Assembly: GCA_900549545.1 (NCBI GenBank)
Contig: URPA01000002.1
Span: 55,177-119,176 of the forward strand
Direction of reading: 5' to 3'
DNA length: 64,000 nt
From: an uncultured Eubacteriales bacterium
Lineage (GTDB): Bacteria; Bacillota; Clostridia; Oscillospirales; Oscillospiraceae
Part shown: positions 33,333-41,749 of the stretch, one piece after another
Layout of the letters: every line of letters begins with the position of its first letter
Position numbering within the stretch: the first letter of the stretch is position 1
Notes under the pieces: model-generated
What the model saw: the letters and a program-made list of their open reading frames with translations, nothing else
Databases searched by the model: none
Told to the model about the DNA's origin: nothing
Program-made: the position numbers and the translations under genes

Positions 33333-33668
33333 TTACTGCTTTGCGGACTTAATAATACTCGTCAGCAGCTTCTCGATTTCAACACAATCACTATTTATAG
33401 AAAGATATTGCTTTTCTGTGAGATACTCCGTTGCATAAAGAAGGCGCAGCCAATACTTTGTTTCTGCCGTTTCTTTCAGGCTAATGGACATTTTTGACAC
33501 GAAATCAGCTTTGCTTTGAGCTTGCTGTGCTTCACTGATGTTTGCTCCGACACTGGTTCCGCTGCGTATAAGCTGCTTGGAAAGAACATGTTCGTGTTTC
33601 ACATTTTGCAAATGCTGACACAGCTTCACGATCCGTACCGCAAAAGCAAACGCCTTTTCAGATACCAT
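33333..33668 (-). CDS. Four-helix-bundle protein (23S rRNA intervening-sequence/S23 family)
   Basis: A 111-residue all-helical protein with the family pattern FAVRIVKLCQHL, LSKQLIRSGTSVGANISEAQ and KETAETKYWLRLLYAT. The family is encoded by intervening sequences in some 23S rRNA genes and as stand-alone genes, and is related in fold to the Avd protein of diversity-generating retroelements. No reverse transcriptase is nearby. Function is unknown. The gene lies between tRNA-Leu and tRNA-Gly, is less GC-rich than its surroundings and is bracketed by inverted GTTGAAA-type repeats, which suggests that it arrived as a small mobile cassette. Confidence 0.88.
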   Translation of the reverse strand: MVSEKAFAFAVRIVKLCQHLQNVKHEHVLSKQLIRSGTSVGANISEAQQAQSKADFVSKMSISLKETAETKYWLRLLYATEYLTEKQYLSINSDCVEIEKLLTSIIKSAKQ

Positions 33669-33676
33669 CCTCGCTC

Positions 33677-33713
33677 CTCAACTTTCAGCTTTCCATTTTC
33701 AACTTTCAACTGC
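33677..33713. repeat. Right flank repeat of the four-helix-bundle gene
   Basis: CAACTTTCAGCTTTCCATTT followed by TCAACTTTCAACTGC is the inverted counterpart of the left flank at 33301-33332. Confidence 0.55.
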
Positions 33714-33757
33714 AAAGCATTTGCAAAATGCCCTATCTCATATCCGCAGATAAAGCT

Positions 33758-33789
33758 AAAGCGCCCATTGCGGCTGCAATGGGCGCTTA
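33758..33789 (-). terminator. Terminator of tRNA-Gly
   Basis: AAGCGCCCATTGC and GCAATGGGCGCTT pair right behind the CCA end of tRNA-Gly on the minus strand; TTT follows. Confidence 0.8.
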
Positions 33790-33865
33790 TGGAGCGGGCA
33801 ACGAGGCTCGAACTCGCTACCTCCACCTTGGCAAGGTGGCGCTCTACCGGATGAGCTATGCCCGC
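33790..33865 (-). tRNA. tRNA-Gly (GCC)
   Basis: A 76-base tRNA with acceptor stem GCGGGCA/TGCCCGC, anticodon stem CCACC/GGTGG and loop TTGCCAA giving GCC, T-loop GAGTTCGAGCC and an encoded CCA end. Confidence 0.96.
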
Positions 33866-33942
33866 ATCAGCATTAGCTATTCTACCACAAAAAACGCGCT
33901 TGTCAAGGGGTAAAGGCAAATTTCTCCTGTTTATTCGTTCAT

Positions 33943-33987
33943 GCAAGCGAAGATTAAATCGCCTGCGGCGATTTAATCTTCGCTTGC
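33943..33987. repeat. Perfect 21-bp inverted repeat over the lipoprotein stop codon
   Basis: Arms at 33943-33963 and 33967-33987 are perfect complements with a TGC loop. The stop codon of the transglutaminase-like gene lies in the right arm. There is no T-run, so a simple terminator is not certain. Confidence 0.7.
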
Positions 33988-35127
33988 TACGCTTTTATAA
34001 TCAATCTCACCCTGGCAGGCAGGGTAAGACGCCACGTTCCAGCGGTAGCTGCCCCAGAGCTCATTATCCCGCAGAAGGAAGCCCTCCTCCATGCCGGAGC
34101 GGATGCAGGCGGAGATATCCACATGGTAATGCTGACCGTCAAGCGCGATTATGTTCCAGCAGTGCTCCTCCCAGTCCTCCTGGCCGTAGACTATCTCGCA
34201 GTCAAGGCCGAGCTCACGGCAGAGCTCCACATACGCAAGGGCCAGACCCTCGCTGTCGGCTGAGCGCTCTATGAGGGCGCTGTAAGCGTCGCTCCCCTTC
34301 CCGGCGGCGTCATACTGGCAGGCACCCGTCAGATACTCTGCCGCTTTAAGCGCCTTGTGCGGCGCGTCGAGCATATCGGCATCGAGCTGCGCCAAAGGCT
34401 CAAGCTCGTTAAGCGCCTCCCGCCGGGCTTCAAGCTCGGCACTCGATACACCATAGCTGAGATTTATCTCATACAGACGCTGGTTGCCGCTGCCGCTGAA
34501 CATGTTAATATCCGCCGTGGGCGCGGCCGGAGCCGAAATTGGGTTTTTCCTGTACACGCGGGTGACAAGGCTCTGCATATCCTCGCCGGATAGACTGCTC
34601 CTGTCGATAAGCACCACCAGACGGCGCAGACCGTGCTCAAAGGCGTTTTTGACCGCGTCCTCGGTGCCGGTGGCGTATTTCAGGCGCACAATATCTCCGG
34701 CGGTCTGCCACGCGCCGCTGTATGTGACGCTGAGCTTCGCCTCATAATAGCTGACTATCTTATTGAGGTCATAGGCGATGTTCTCAACGCAGTAGGCGCA
34801 CAGCGCGTCCTGCGTGCGCACCTGCCAGCATGCGTCCGCCAGGTCCTCGGTGACGTCCCCGTCATAGGAGGGGTCAAAATAAATCATACCCTCCCCCGTG
34901 CCGAGAGAGACAAGCTCGAGAATTGCCTGCTTGAGCTCGCTGAGGTTTTTGACCGTCACCCGCTCGGCCTCGTCCGCCACGTCCGGCGTGGAGGGGACAT
35001 AGTCGCTTATATGGACATATTCCTTGTCAAACGCGCCTCCGCAGCCGCTGAGCATGAGCACGGCGGCAATGGCGCATATGACGGCTGCAAGGCGCTTTGT
35101 GATTAGTCTCCGTTGTGATTTTCGCAC
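33973..35127 (-). CDS. Lipoprotein with a transglutaminase-like domain, catalytic Cys apparently absent
   Basis: A 384-residue predicted lipoprotein. Residues 1-29 form a signal with lipobox LSGC. The C-terminal third has the transglutaminase-like order: SADSEGLALAYVELCRELGLDCEIVYG, then HCWNIIALDGQHYHVD. The His and Asp of the triad are visible, but the position that normally holds Cys in GxCxxYA reads SEGLALAY. It may be a non-enzymatic binding or structural domain. The start is GTG at 35127 with GAGGTG upstream, overlapping the YitT stop. Function is unknown. Confidence 0.7.
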   Translation of the reverse strand: MRKSQRRLITKRLAAVICAIAAVLMLSGCGGAFDKEYVHISDYVPSTPDVADEAERVTVKNLSELKQAILELVSLGTGEGMIYFDPSYDGDVTEDLADACWQVRTQDALCAYCVENIAYDLNKIVSYYEAKLSVTYSGAWQTAGDIVRLKYATGTEDAVKNAFEHGLRRLVVLIDRSSLSGEDMQSLVTRVYRKNPISAPAAPTADINMFSGSGNQRLYEINLSYGVSSAELEARREALNELEPLAQLDADMLDAPHKALKAAEYLTGACQYDAAGKGSDAYSALIERSADSEGLALAYVELCRELGLDCEIVYGQEDWEEHCWNIIALDGQHYHVDISACIRSGMEEGFLLRDNELWGSYRWNVASYPACQGEIDYKSVASED

Positions 35128-36002
35128 TATTTCACCTCGGAAATATTCTCAAACCCGTTGCCAAAAACGTTCTTCGCGTCGGACACGACAAAGAAGGCGT
35201 GCTCGTCAAGGCTCCTGACAAGGCGGCGCAGCTCACCAATCTGCGTGCGCTTTATGACGCACATGATGACCTGCTTTTTCTGGTGGGAATAAGCGCCCTC
35301 CCCATCTAAAATGGTGACGCCGCGGTGGAGCCTGCCGCTGGTTATGCCGGCGCTCAGCTCCTCGCTCTTCTCGCTGATAATATAGCAGAGTGAGGAGTTA
35401 TCAATACCGTATAGAATGAGGTCAATCATCTTGCTGACGACGAACATCGCGATAACGGAGTACATTGCGCTCTCGTAATTGCCGAGAATGAGCGCGTAGG
35501 CCGAGATGATGACAACATCCAGCAGCAAAACTATCGTGCCAAAGTTGATCTGCGGCATACGGCGGCGGAGAATCTTGGCCACGATGTCAATTCCACCGGT
35601 GGTGGCGCCGACATAGTAGATAACGCCAAGCCCCGCGCCCTTTATGGCGCCGCCGATGATGCTTGCGAGCATGGGGTCGTGGGTCAGCACAATATTGCCG
35701 ACGGCAAAGATATCGACAAAAGCGGAGGACACTGCCATGCCGATAAGGGAGTTTAGCATAAACTCCCGCCCAAAGGAGCGCCACGCGAACAGAAACAGCG
35801 GGATATTGAGCAAAATGGTCAGCACACCGACAGGAAGCTGTGTAAAGTAGTTGATGATCATCGCGATGCCGGTGACGCCGCCGGAGACGATAGAGTTCGG
35901 GAACATGAAAAACTCAAAGCCCGCCGCATATACCGCCGAACCGACAAGCACAAAAAAGTACTGAATAACGCGCCGCAGGTAAACATTATGCACTCTCTCC
36001 AT
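35127..36002 (-). CDS. YitT-family membrane protein
   Basis: A 291-residue protein with five or six membrane helices (SGGVTGIAMIINYFTQLPVG, GATTGGIDIVAKILRRR) and a C-terminal cytoplasmic DUF2179 domain (about 205-285). The YitT family is widespread in Firmicutes and its role is not settled. GGAGG precedes the ATG. It follows the topoisomerase A-subunit gene by five bases on the same strand, so it may be read from the same message. Confidence 0.88.
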   Translation of the reverse strand: MERVHNVYLRRVIQYFFVLVGSAVYAAGFEFFMFPNSIVSGGVTGIAMIINYFTQLPVGVLTILLNIPLFLFAWRSFGREFMLNSLIGMAVSSAFVDIFAVGNIVLTHDPMLASIIGGAIKGAGLGVIYYVGATTGGIDIVAKILRRRMPQINFGTIVLLLDVVIISAYALILGNYESAMYSVIAMFVVSKMIDLILYGIDNSSLCYIISEKSEELSAGITSGRLHRGVTILDGEGAYSHQKKQVIMCVIKRTQIGELRRLVRSLDEHAFFVVSDAKNVFGNGFENISEVK

Positions 36003-36007
36003 CTGCT

Positions 36008-38248
36008 TTAGTCCTCCATAAGCGACATCTGCTGCTCCTCGCTGTCCTCCGGCTTTATAATGGCACCGGCGGCGGGCAGGGAGCGGACCCTGTATCTTGA
36101 CACATTCTTTATCTGCGTATCACGAAGCGGCAGCGCCCTTTCAAGGCTTCTGCCCTTCTTAAGGCTCATGACGCCCACGCCCTGCGCGGTGCGGCTGGTC
36201 TTTTGCTGCAAAAGGGTGCTGTTGAAGCTCAGCGCCCTGCCGTCGCTCGAGTAGCAGGCGATGTCCGTCTCCTCCGTGAGCATGACAAGAGAGACAAGCG
36301 GGCTCTTGTCCGAATAGGCGTTGATGAGCTTTTTGCGGTTAGTCTTTGTCTCATAGGCAGAGAGCGCGAGGCGCGCGGCCTTGCCGTTTTCAAAGAAGAG
36401 GACAATGTCCTTGGAATAATCAATCGGGTCGAGCACGGTGATGACGCTCTCCCCCTCCTCCATCTGGAGCTTGGATGGCAGATAGGTGCCGAGGGCCGAG
36501 GCCTTTGTATCCTCAAAGTCACAGACACGCGCCTTGTACACCTGCTGCCGGTCGGTGAAGATGAGAAGCTCCCTCCGGTTGGAGGATTCAAAGCTCAGGC
36601 GGAGCCTGTCGCCTTCCTTATACTTCTGCTCGCTGTTCATGCGCAGGGACTGGGGCGTAATCTTCTTGAAATAGCCCTCGCCGGAGAGGAACAGGGTGCA
36701 GGGGTAGTCCTCAATCTGCTCCGTCTCGTCAAACTCCTCCACCTCCTGAGCATAGACGATGCCGGTTTTGCGCGGTGTGGGGAATTTTTTGTTTATCTGC
36801 CTGAGCTCATCAATGATGATTCCGCGGATACGGCGGCGGCTGTTAAGGATATCCTCAAGGTCCTCAATATCCCGGCGCAGGGTGCTTATCTCATCCGTGC
36901 GCTTGAGGATATACTCGCGGTTAATATTGCGCAGCTTTATCTCCGCAACATACTCCGCCTGAATCTTGTCTATTCCGAAGCCCATCATCAAATTCGGCAC
37001 GACCTCGGACTCAAGCTCGGTGTTGCGGATAATCTCGATTGCCTTGTCGATATCAAGCAAAATGCTCTCAAGGCCCTGCAACAGGTGCAGCTTCTCCTTT
37101 TTCTTGCTCAGGTCGAAGAACACCCTGCGCCGGATGCACTCCATGCGCCAGGCGCTCCACTCGTCCAGAATCTCGCGCACACCCATGACGCGGGGGTTGC
37201 CCTCGACGAGGATGTTGAAGTTGCAGGGGAAGCTGTCCTGAAGGGTGGTGAGCTTGAAGAGCTTCTGCATGAGCTTGTCCGGGTCGGTGCCGCGCTTTAG
37301 GTCTATGGCAAGGCGCAGGCCGCCGAGGTCTGTCTCGTCGCGCATGTCGTTTATCTCGCGCACCTTGCCGGTCTTTATAAGCTCGGCCACCTTGTCAATC
37401 ACCGCCTCGGAGGTGGTGGTATACGGAAGCTCGTAAATCTCGATAATATTCTCTTTGGGCAGATACCGCCAGCGGGCGCGCACCTTGAAGCTGCCGCGGC
37501 CCGTGCGGTAGATATTCTCCATCTCTGCCCGGTCGTAAATGATCTCGCCCCCGGTGGGAAAGTCCGGCGCGGGGAGGGTGGAAAACAGGTTGTGCTCAGG
37601 GTCGCGCAGGCAGGCGATGGCCGTCTCGCAGACCTCGTTGAGGTTAAAGCCGCAGATCTGGCTCGCCATGCCGACGGCTATGCCGGAGTTTGCGGAGACG
37701 AGCACATTCGGAAACGCCGTCGGCAGCAGCACGGGCTCCTTCATGCTGCCGTCATAGTTATCCGCAAAGTCCACGGTGTCCTTGTCGATATCGCGGAAAA
37801 TCTCACCGCAGATGGCGCTGAGCTTCGCCTCGGTATAACGGGAGGCGGCATAGGACATGTCGCGCGAATAGACCTTGCCGAAGTTGCCCTTGGAGTCGAC
37901 AAAGGGCGTGAGCAGGGCCTCATACCCGGCGGAGAGACGCACCATTGTCTCATAAATTGCGGCGTCCCCGTGGGGATTTAGCTTCATGGTCTGGCCCACG
38001 ATGTTGGCGCTCTTCGTCCTGCTTGAGCCTAAAAGCCCCATTTTGAACATGGTGTACAGGAGCTTGCGGTGGGAGGGCTTGAAGCCGTCTATCTCCGGGA
38101 TGGCGCGGGAGACTATGACGCTCATGGCGTAGGGCATGTAGTTTGTCTCCAGCGTCTGGGTGATGGGCTGCTCGAGCACCTGCGCGTGCAGCCCCACCAC
38201 ATCGGGATTGTCGTATTTTTTCTTTTCAGGTTCTTTTTTCCTTGCCAT
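36008..38248 (-). CDS. Type IIA topoisomerase subunit A (ParC/GyrA-like)
   Basis: A 746-residue breakage-reunion subunit. The winged-helix region with GGDAAIYETMVRLS, and SYAASRYTEAKLS with the catalytic Tyr, are clear. A long coiled-coil gate follows, and the C-terminal part has a reduced beta-propeller, without an evident GyrA box QRRGGKG. It pairs with the B subunit upstream, with a small zinc-ribbon gene between. Both differ from standard GyrA/GyrB in length, and the pair is likely topoisomerase IV-like; a separate gyrase should exist elsewhere. The start is the ATG at 38248, since the earlier candidate is TTG without a ribosome site. Confidence 0.88.
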   Translation of the reverse strand: MARKKEPEKKKYDNPDVVGLHAQVLEQPITQTLETNYMPYAMSVIVSRAIPEIDGFKPSHRKLLYTMFKMGLLGSSRTKSANIVGQTMKLNPHGDAAIYETMVRLSAGYEALLTPFVDSKGNFGKVYSRDMSYAASRYTEAKLSAICGEIFRDIDKDTVDFADNYDGSMKEPVLLPTAFPNVLVSANSGIAVGMASQICGFNLNEVCETAIACLRDPEHNLFSTLPAPDFPTGGEIIYDRAEMENIYRTGRGSFKVRARWRYLPKENIIEIYELPYTTTSEAVIDKVAELIKTGKVREINDMRDETDLGGLRLAIDLKRGTDPDKLMQKLFKLTTLQDSFPCNFNILVEGNPRVMGVREILDEWSAWRMECIRRRVFFDLSKKKEKLHLLQGLESILLDIDKAIEIIRNTELESEVVPNLMMGFGIDKIQAEYVAEIKLRNINREYILKRTDEISTLRRDIEDLEDILNSRRRIRGIIIDELRQINKKFPTPRKTGIVYAQEVEEFDETEQIEDYPCTLFLSGEGYFKKITPQSLRMNSEQKYKEGDRLRLSFESSNRRELLIFTDRQQVYKARVCDFEDTKASALGTYLPSKLQMEEGESVITVLDPIDYSKDIVLFFENGKAARLALSAYETKTNRKKLINAYSDKSPLVSLVMLTEETDIACYSSDGRALSFNSTLLQQKTSRTAQGVGVMSLKKGRSLERALPLRDTQIKNVSRYRVRSLPAAGAIIKPEDSEEQQMSLMED

Positions 38249-38261
38249 AATCAAACGCTCT

Positions 38262-38549
38262 TTACTTCATTTTTTTGCCGGTTGTCAGATTGCGCCGGCA
38301 GCTCGGGCAGGTTTTGGCGCGCAGCACGCCCAGCATTATCCGCCTGCCGCAGTAGGGGCAGCGGCAGTATTTATACATCACAACGACCGTTGCCACCATC
38401 ATCGCAAGCGTCGCCACGACGAAGATAGTCTGCAAATATGTACCCTGCGGCATGAGCAGGCTCAGCACACAGAGCGCCACCGCGAAAATCACGCAGTATT
38501 TGGCGATGTTCCGGCCGTATTCAAAGGTTCTGTCAAATCTTGCTTTCAT
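38262..38549 (-). CDS. Small zinc-ribbon membrane protein
   Basis: A 95-residue protein with two membrane helices (about 15-34 and 40-58) and a C-terminal zinc ribbon: CPYCGRR then CPSCRRN. I recognise no named family. It lies between the two topoisomerase subunits, 17 bases after the B gene and 13 bases before the A gene, so it is coexpressed with them; whether it works with them is unknown. Confidence 0.8.
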   Translation of the reverse strand: MKARFDRTFEYGRNIAKYCVIFAVALCVLSLLMPQGTYLQTIFVVATLAMMVATVVVMYKYCRCPYCGRRIMLGVLRAKTCPSCRRNLTTGKKMK

Positions 38550-38566
38550 ATCTTTACCTCTATCCC

Positions 38567-40561
38567 TTATGATATATCCGCCATGTCGAGGTATTTATAC
38601 CCGAACTCGGCGATATGGTTCTTTCTTCCCTCAAGATTATCCCCCAGCAGCAAATCAAACATTCCCGCCATGCGCTCGGCATCCTCGGGCATGACCTTAA
38701 TAAGGCGGCGGGTCTCGGGGTTCATGGTGGTCATCCACATCATGTCCGGGTCATTTTCGCCAAGGCCCTTGCTGCGGTTGATGCTGGCCTTCGCGCCCTT
38801 GAGGCTCTCGACTATCTCGGCCTTCTCGCGGTCGGAGTAGGCAAAATAGGTCTTGCCCTTGCTCTCAATTTCATACAGCGGGGACTCGGCGATGTAGACA
38901 TAGCCCTCGCGGATAAGGGTGGGCACAAGGCGGTAGAGCATGGTAAGGATAAGGGTACGTATCTGGAAGCCGTCGACATCGGCATCGGTGCAGATTATGA
39001 CCTTGTTCCAGCGGAGGTTATTGAGATCAAAGCTGCTCAGGTCCTTGGTGTGCTTGTCCTTGACCTCCACGCCGCAGCCGAGCACCTTCATAAGGTCTGT
39101 TATAACATCGCTCTTGAAAATGCGGACATAGTCTGCCTTGAGGCAGTTGAGAATTTTGCCGCGCACAGGCATGATGCCCTGAAACTCCGAGTCTCTCGAG
39201 AGCTTGCACGCGCCGAGGGCCGAATCACCCTCGACGATGTAAATCTCGCGCTTTTCAGCGTCGCGGCTGCGGCAGTCGACAAACTTCTGCACGCGGTTAG
39301 CGATATCAATGCTGCCGGAGAGCTTTTTCTTCATGCCCTGCCGCGCGCGCTCAGCGGTTTCGCGGCTGCGCTTGTTTATGAGCACCTGCTCGGCTATTCT
39401 GTCCGCCTCGGGCTTGTTCTCGATGAAATAAATCTCGAGCTGCTCGCGGAAAAACTCCGTCATGGAGGTCTGGATAAACTTGTTGTTTATGGCCTTCTTG
39501 GTCTGGTTTTCATATGATGTCTGCGTGGAGAAGCAGTTGGTCACCAGCACAAGGCAGTCCTGCACATCCTGAAACTTGACGGCGGACTCGTTTTTCTGGT
39601 ATTTGCCGATGCGCTTTATATACCCGTCGATGGCGGAGGTAAACGCGCTGCGCACGGCCTTATCCGGCGCACCGCCGTTTTCAAGCCATGAGGAGTTGTG
39701 GTAGTATTCCAGCGCCGAAACCTTATTGGAAAAGCAGAACGCGGCGGATATCTTCACCTTGTATTCGGGCTTGTCCTCCCTGTCGCGGCCCTTGCGCTCG
39801 GCGGAGATGAAATACGGCGCTGTAAGGCCGCCCTCCCCCGCTATCTCTGAAACATAGTCCATGATGCCGTTTTCATAGCAGTAGTCCTTAGTTTCAAAGC
39901 CCGCACCCTTCTGGATGCGCAGGCGGAAGGTCACACCGGCGTTCACTACCGCCTGACGGTGGAGCACATCGTCAAAATACTCGGCGGGGATGTCGATATC
40001 CGTGAAAACCTCTCTGTCGGGCCGCCAGCGGATGGTGGTGCCGGTCTTTTTCCGGTCAGCCTCCTCCACCTTGAGCTCCTGTCCCTTTTTTCCGCAGACC
40101 TTGCCCTTTTCAAAGTGCAGGCTGTATTTTTTCCCGTCACGCCGGACGGTGACGTCCATGTACTCCGAGGCGTACTGCGTCGCGCAGGAGCCAAGGCCGT
40201 TGAGGCCGAGGGAATATTCATAGTCCCCGCCGTCAGCGTTTTTGTACTTGCCGCCGGCGTACAGCTCACAGAAAACCAGCTCCCAGTTAAAGCGCTTTTC
40301 CACCGGGTTCCAGTCCATGGGGCAGCCGCGGCCAAAGTCCTCGACCTCTATGGATTTATCCTCAAAATATGTCAGCGTGATGAGGGAGCCATAGCCCTCG
40401 CGCGCCTCGTCAATGGCGTTGGAGAGTATCTCAAAAACAGAGTGCTGGCAGCCGTCAATCCCGTCCGAGCCAAAGATGACCCCCGGGCGCTTGCGCACCC
40501 TGTCGGCCCCCTTGAGCTGGGATATGCTGTCGTTTCCGTACTGGGGAGTGCTTTTGTTCAT
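38567..40561 (-). CDS. Type IIA topoisomerase subunit B (ParE/GyrB-like)
   Basis: A 664-residue ATPase subunit. The GHKL site has EILSNAIDEA near 44-53 and the DFGRGCP variant of DxGxG near 75. The transducer domain follows, and the TOPRIM domain carries YIVEGDSALG and CTDADVDGFQIRTL. It lacks the long insert of Gram-negative GyrB. It forms the heterotetramer with the A subunit encoded after the zinc-ribbon gene. The sequence FGSDGIDGCQHSVFEILSNAIDEA is divergent from housekeeping GyrB, supporting a topoisomerase IV-like assignment. Confidence 0.88.
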   Translation of the reverse strand: MNKSTPQYGNDSISQLKGADRVRKRPGVIFGSDGIDGCQHSVFEILSNAIDEAREGYGSLITLTYFEDKSIEVEDFGRGCPMDWNPVEKRFNWELVFCELYAGGKYKNADGGDYEYSLGLNGLGSCATQYASEYMDVTVRRDGKKYSLHFEKGKVCGKKGQELKVEEADRKKTGTTIRWRPDREVFTDIDIPAEYFDDVLHRQAVVNAGVTFRLRIQKGAGFETKDYCYENGIMDYVSEIAGEGGLTAPYFISAERKGRDREDKPEYKVKISAAFCFSNKVSALEYYHNSSWLENGGAPDKAVRSAFTSAIDGYIKRIGKYQKNESAVKFQDVQDCLVLVTNCFSTQTSYENQTKKAINNKFIQTSMTEFFREQLEIYFIENKPEADRIAEQVLINKRSRETAERARQGMKKKLSGSIDIANRVQKFVDCRSRDAEKREIYIVEGDSALGACKLSRDSEFQGIMPVRGKILNCLKADYVRIFKSDVITDLMKVLGCGVEVKDKHTKDLSSFDLNNLRWNKVIICTDADVDGFQIRTLILTMLYRLVPTLIREGYVYIAESPLYEIESKGKTYFAYSDREKAEIVESLKGAKASINRSKGLGENDPDMMWMTTMNPETRRLIKVMPEDAERMAGMFDLLLGDNLEGRKNHIAEFGYKYLDMADIS

Positions 40562-40694
40562 GGATAATGCCCTTTCTTTTGCAAAAACTACATATGGTAT
40601 AATGCAGGCGCATAGTTAGCTAATTATAGTCTAATTAGTATAACACATTTGTCAGGAAATTCAAGTTTTCGGAGCTTAATTTTTATTTTGCCGA

Positions 40695-40730
40695 AAAGCC
40701 TCGCAGAGTTCGCCGACTGCGGTCGGCGAA
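40695..40730. repeat. 21-bp dispersed repeat, copy 2, with hairpin
   Basis: Bases 40695-40715 are identical to 9003-9023. TTCGCCGA (40709-40716) and TCGGCGAA (40723-40730) form a hairpin partly inside the repeat. Confidence 0.6.
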
Positions 40731-40743
40731 TAAAATTCAATAA

Positions 40744-40825
40744 GTTTTTCCCGGGGGCACGTACCTCGGGAAAAACACTTTGCACGGAGAGAGTGTATTT
40801 TTGCCCTTCCACGCTGGGCAAAAAT
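40744..40825. repeat. Two adjacent intergenic hairpins
   Basis: GTTTTTCCCG/CGGGAAAAAC (40744-40753 and 40767-40776) and ATTTTTGCCC/GGGCAAAAAT (40797-40806 and 40816-40825). On the minus strand the second loop reads CCCAGCGTGG, matching the hairpin family at 33.1 and 52.8 kb. The 667-base gap from 40562 to 41228 has no convincing gene. Confidence 0.6.
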
Positions 40826-40861
40826 GCGCGAACGTAGTGATGCTCCTCCCGCCTCGTAAAT

Positions 40862-40975
40862 CAAATTCATGACCCAACGCAGTGGTCATGAATTTGGAAG
40901 GAAGAAGGAGCTGACGGATATGGAGTTTTCGCTCAAAGCGGAAACGGAATGGAGTCTGCTTCTTCTGACGCAAAA
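40862..40975 (+). repeat. Structured dispersed repeat, copy A
   Basis: A hairpin with 13-bp arms (CAAATTCATGACC and its complement, 40862-40896) is followed by GGAAGAAGGAG, ATATGGAGTTTTCGC, GCGGAAACG and TTCTGACG. The same order occurs on the minus strand at 52709-52829. An inner stem GTTTTCGC/GCGGAAAC (40924-40945) is kept in both copies with different loops. Confidence 0.65.
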
Positions 40976-41001
40976 GGGCGGGCTGCTTTTGCAGCCCGCC
41001 C
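40976..41001 (-). terminator. Terminator-like hairpin in the 41 kb gap
   Basis: GGGCGGGCTGC and GCAGCCCGCCC form an 11-bp stem with a four-base loop; TTTTGCG follows on the minus strand. No gene upstream on that strand is close enough to explain it. Confidence 0.5.
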
Positions 41002-41228
41002 CGGGGAAATCTATAAATCTCTCTTTCCCCTTGACAATTTCCCGTTTTGGATGTATCCATATATTATAAAATATATGCCACTGCATCCGCGGCTGTCTTT
41101 CTCTCGCCGCCGGGCTTGATTGTCCAAGGCTATTATATGCGCAAATCCCGCGCTTAAACCGGTATATTTTTCCTCATGGCGGATAAAATAAAAGGGAAAA
41201 TATCTGTTATCTCCCGGAGGAAACGCAT

Positions 41229-41453
41229 ATGTATCTCAACATGGACAGAGAGCGGAAAAGCGCCAAAAAGAGCCCGGAAAATGCCGAGCTGGATGCAATA
41301 TCCATCGCCCTTGTGCAGGCCTACCGCAATTTTAACTCCACCACCGACCCTGCGGTGACGGACGCCTGCATTTTTGAAATCAACGCCTTGAGAGAGCGGC
41401 GCAACAAGGTTCTGCGCCGGATGCGCGGGCAGGATGGAGCGGCAAAAAATTGA
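41229..41453 (+). CDS. YaaL-like DUF2508 protein
   Basis: A 74-residue soluble, helical protein of the DUF2508 type (LDAISIALVQAYRNFNSTTDPAVTDACIFEINALRERRN). It lies 12 bases upstream of bofA, as yaaL lies upstream of bofA in Bacillus subtilis. Its function is unknown. CCCGGAGG precedes the ATG by seven bases. Confidence 0.82.
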   Translation: MYLNMDRERKSAKKSPENAELDAISIALVQAYRNFNSTTDPAVTDACIFEINALRERRNKVLRRMRGQDGAAKN

Positions 41454-41465
41454 AAGGTTTCGCTT

Positions 41466-41729
41466 ATGGAAAGTCTGTCCTTTATTCTGATGATCGCCGG
41501 CATCGTCGTCGTGTGTATTCTGCTGCTTAAGCTTCTGGCAAAGCCGATAAAGCTCATATTCAAGCTGCTGATAAACGCCGGCCTTGGCTTCGTTATTCTG
41601 TTTATCGTGAACTTTTTCGGCGGGTTTTTTGATTTTTCCCTCGGTGTCAGCTTTATAAATGCCCTTGTCGCGGGCGTTCTCGGCGTCCCCGGAGTCATCA
41701 TCCTCATCCTGCTCAAGCTCTTTGGATAA
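41466..41729 (+). CDS. bofA: Pro-sigma-K processing inhibitor BofA family protein
   Basis: An 87-residue membrane protein of three hydrophobic segments with the BofA pattern KLLAKPIKLIFKLLINAGLGFVILFIVNFFGGF and FINALVAGVLGVPGVIILILLKLF. In Bacillus it holds the SpoIVFB protease inactive until the forespore signal arrives. It follows a yaaL-like gene, the conserved arrangement. The window also encodes a SpoIVFB-like protease and a sigma-K-like fragment, so sigma-K processing may be conserved here. Confidence 0.88.
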   Translation: MESLSFILMIAGIVVVCILLLKLLAKPIKLIFKLLINAGLGFVILFIVNFFGGFFDFSLGVSFINALVAGVLGVPGVIILILLKLFG

Positions 41730-41749
41730 ACGCATACTTTTTTCTATGA

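Noticed and set aside
33333..33668. Diversity-generating retroelement accessory (Avd) gene
   Set aside because: The fold is related, but no reverse transcriptase, template repeat or variable repeat is found nearby.
40869..41069. A 66-codon plus-strand frame in the 41 kb gap, with an internal ATG at 40919 behind AAGGAG
   Set aside because: It lies in structured repeat copy A, and the matching frame in copy B (52.7 kb) stops after ten codons, so the frame is not conserved.
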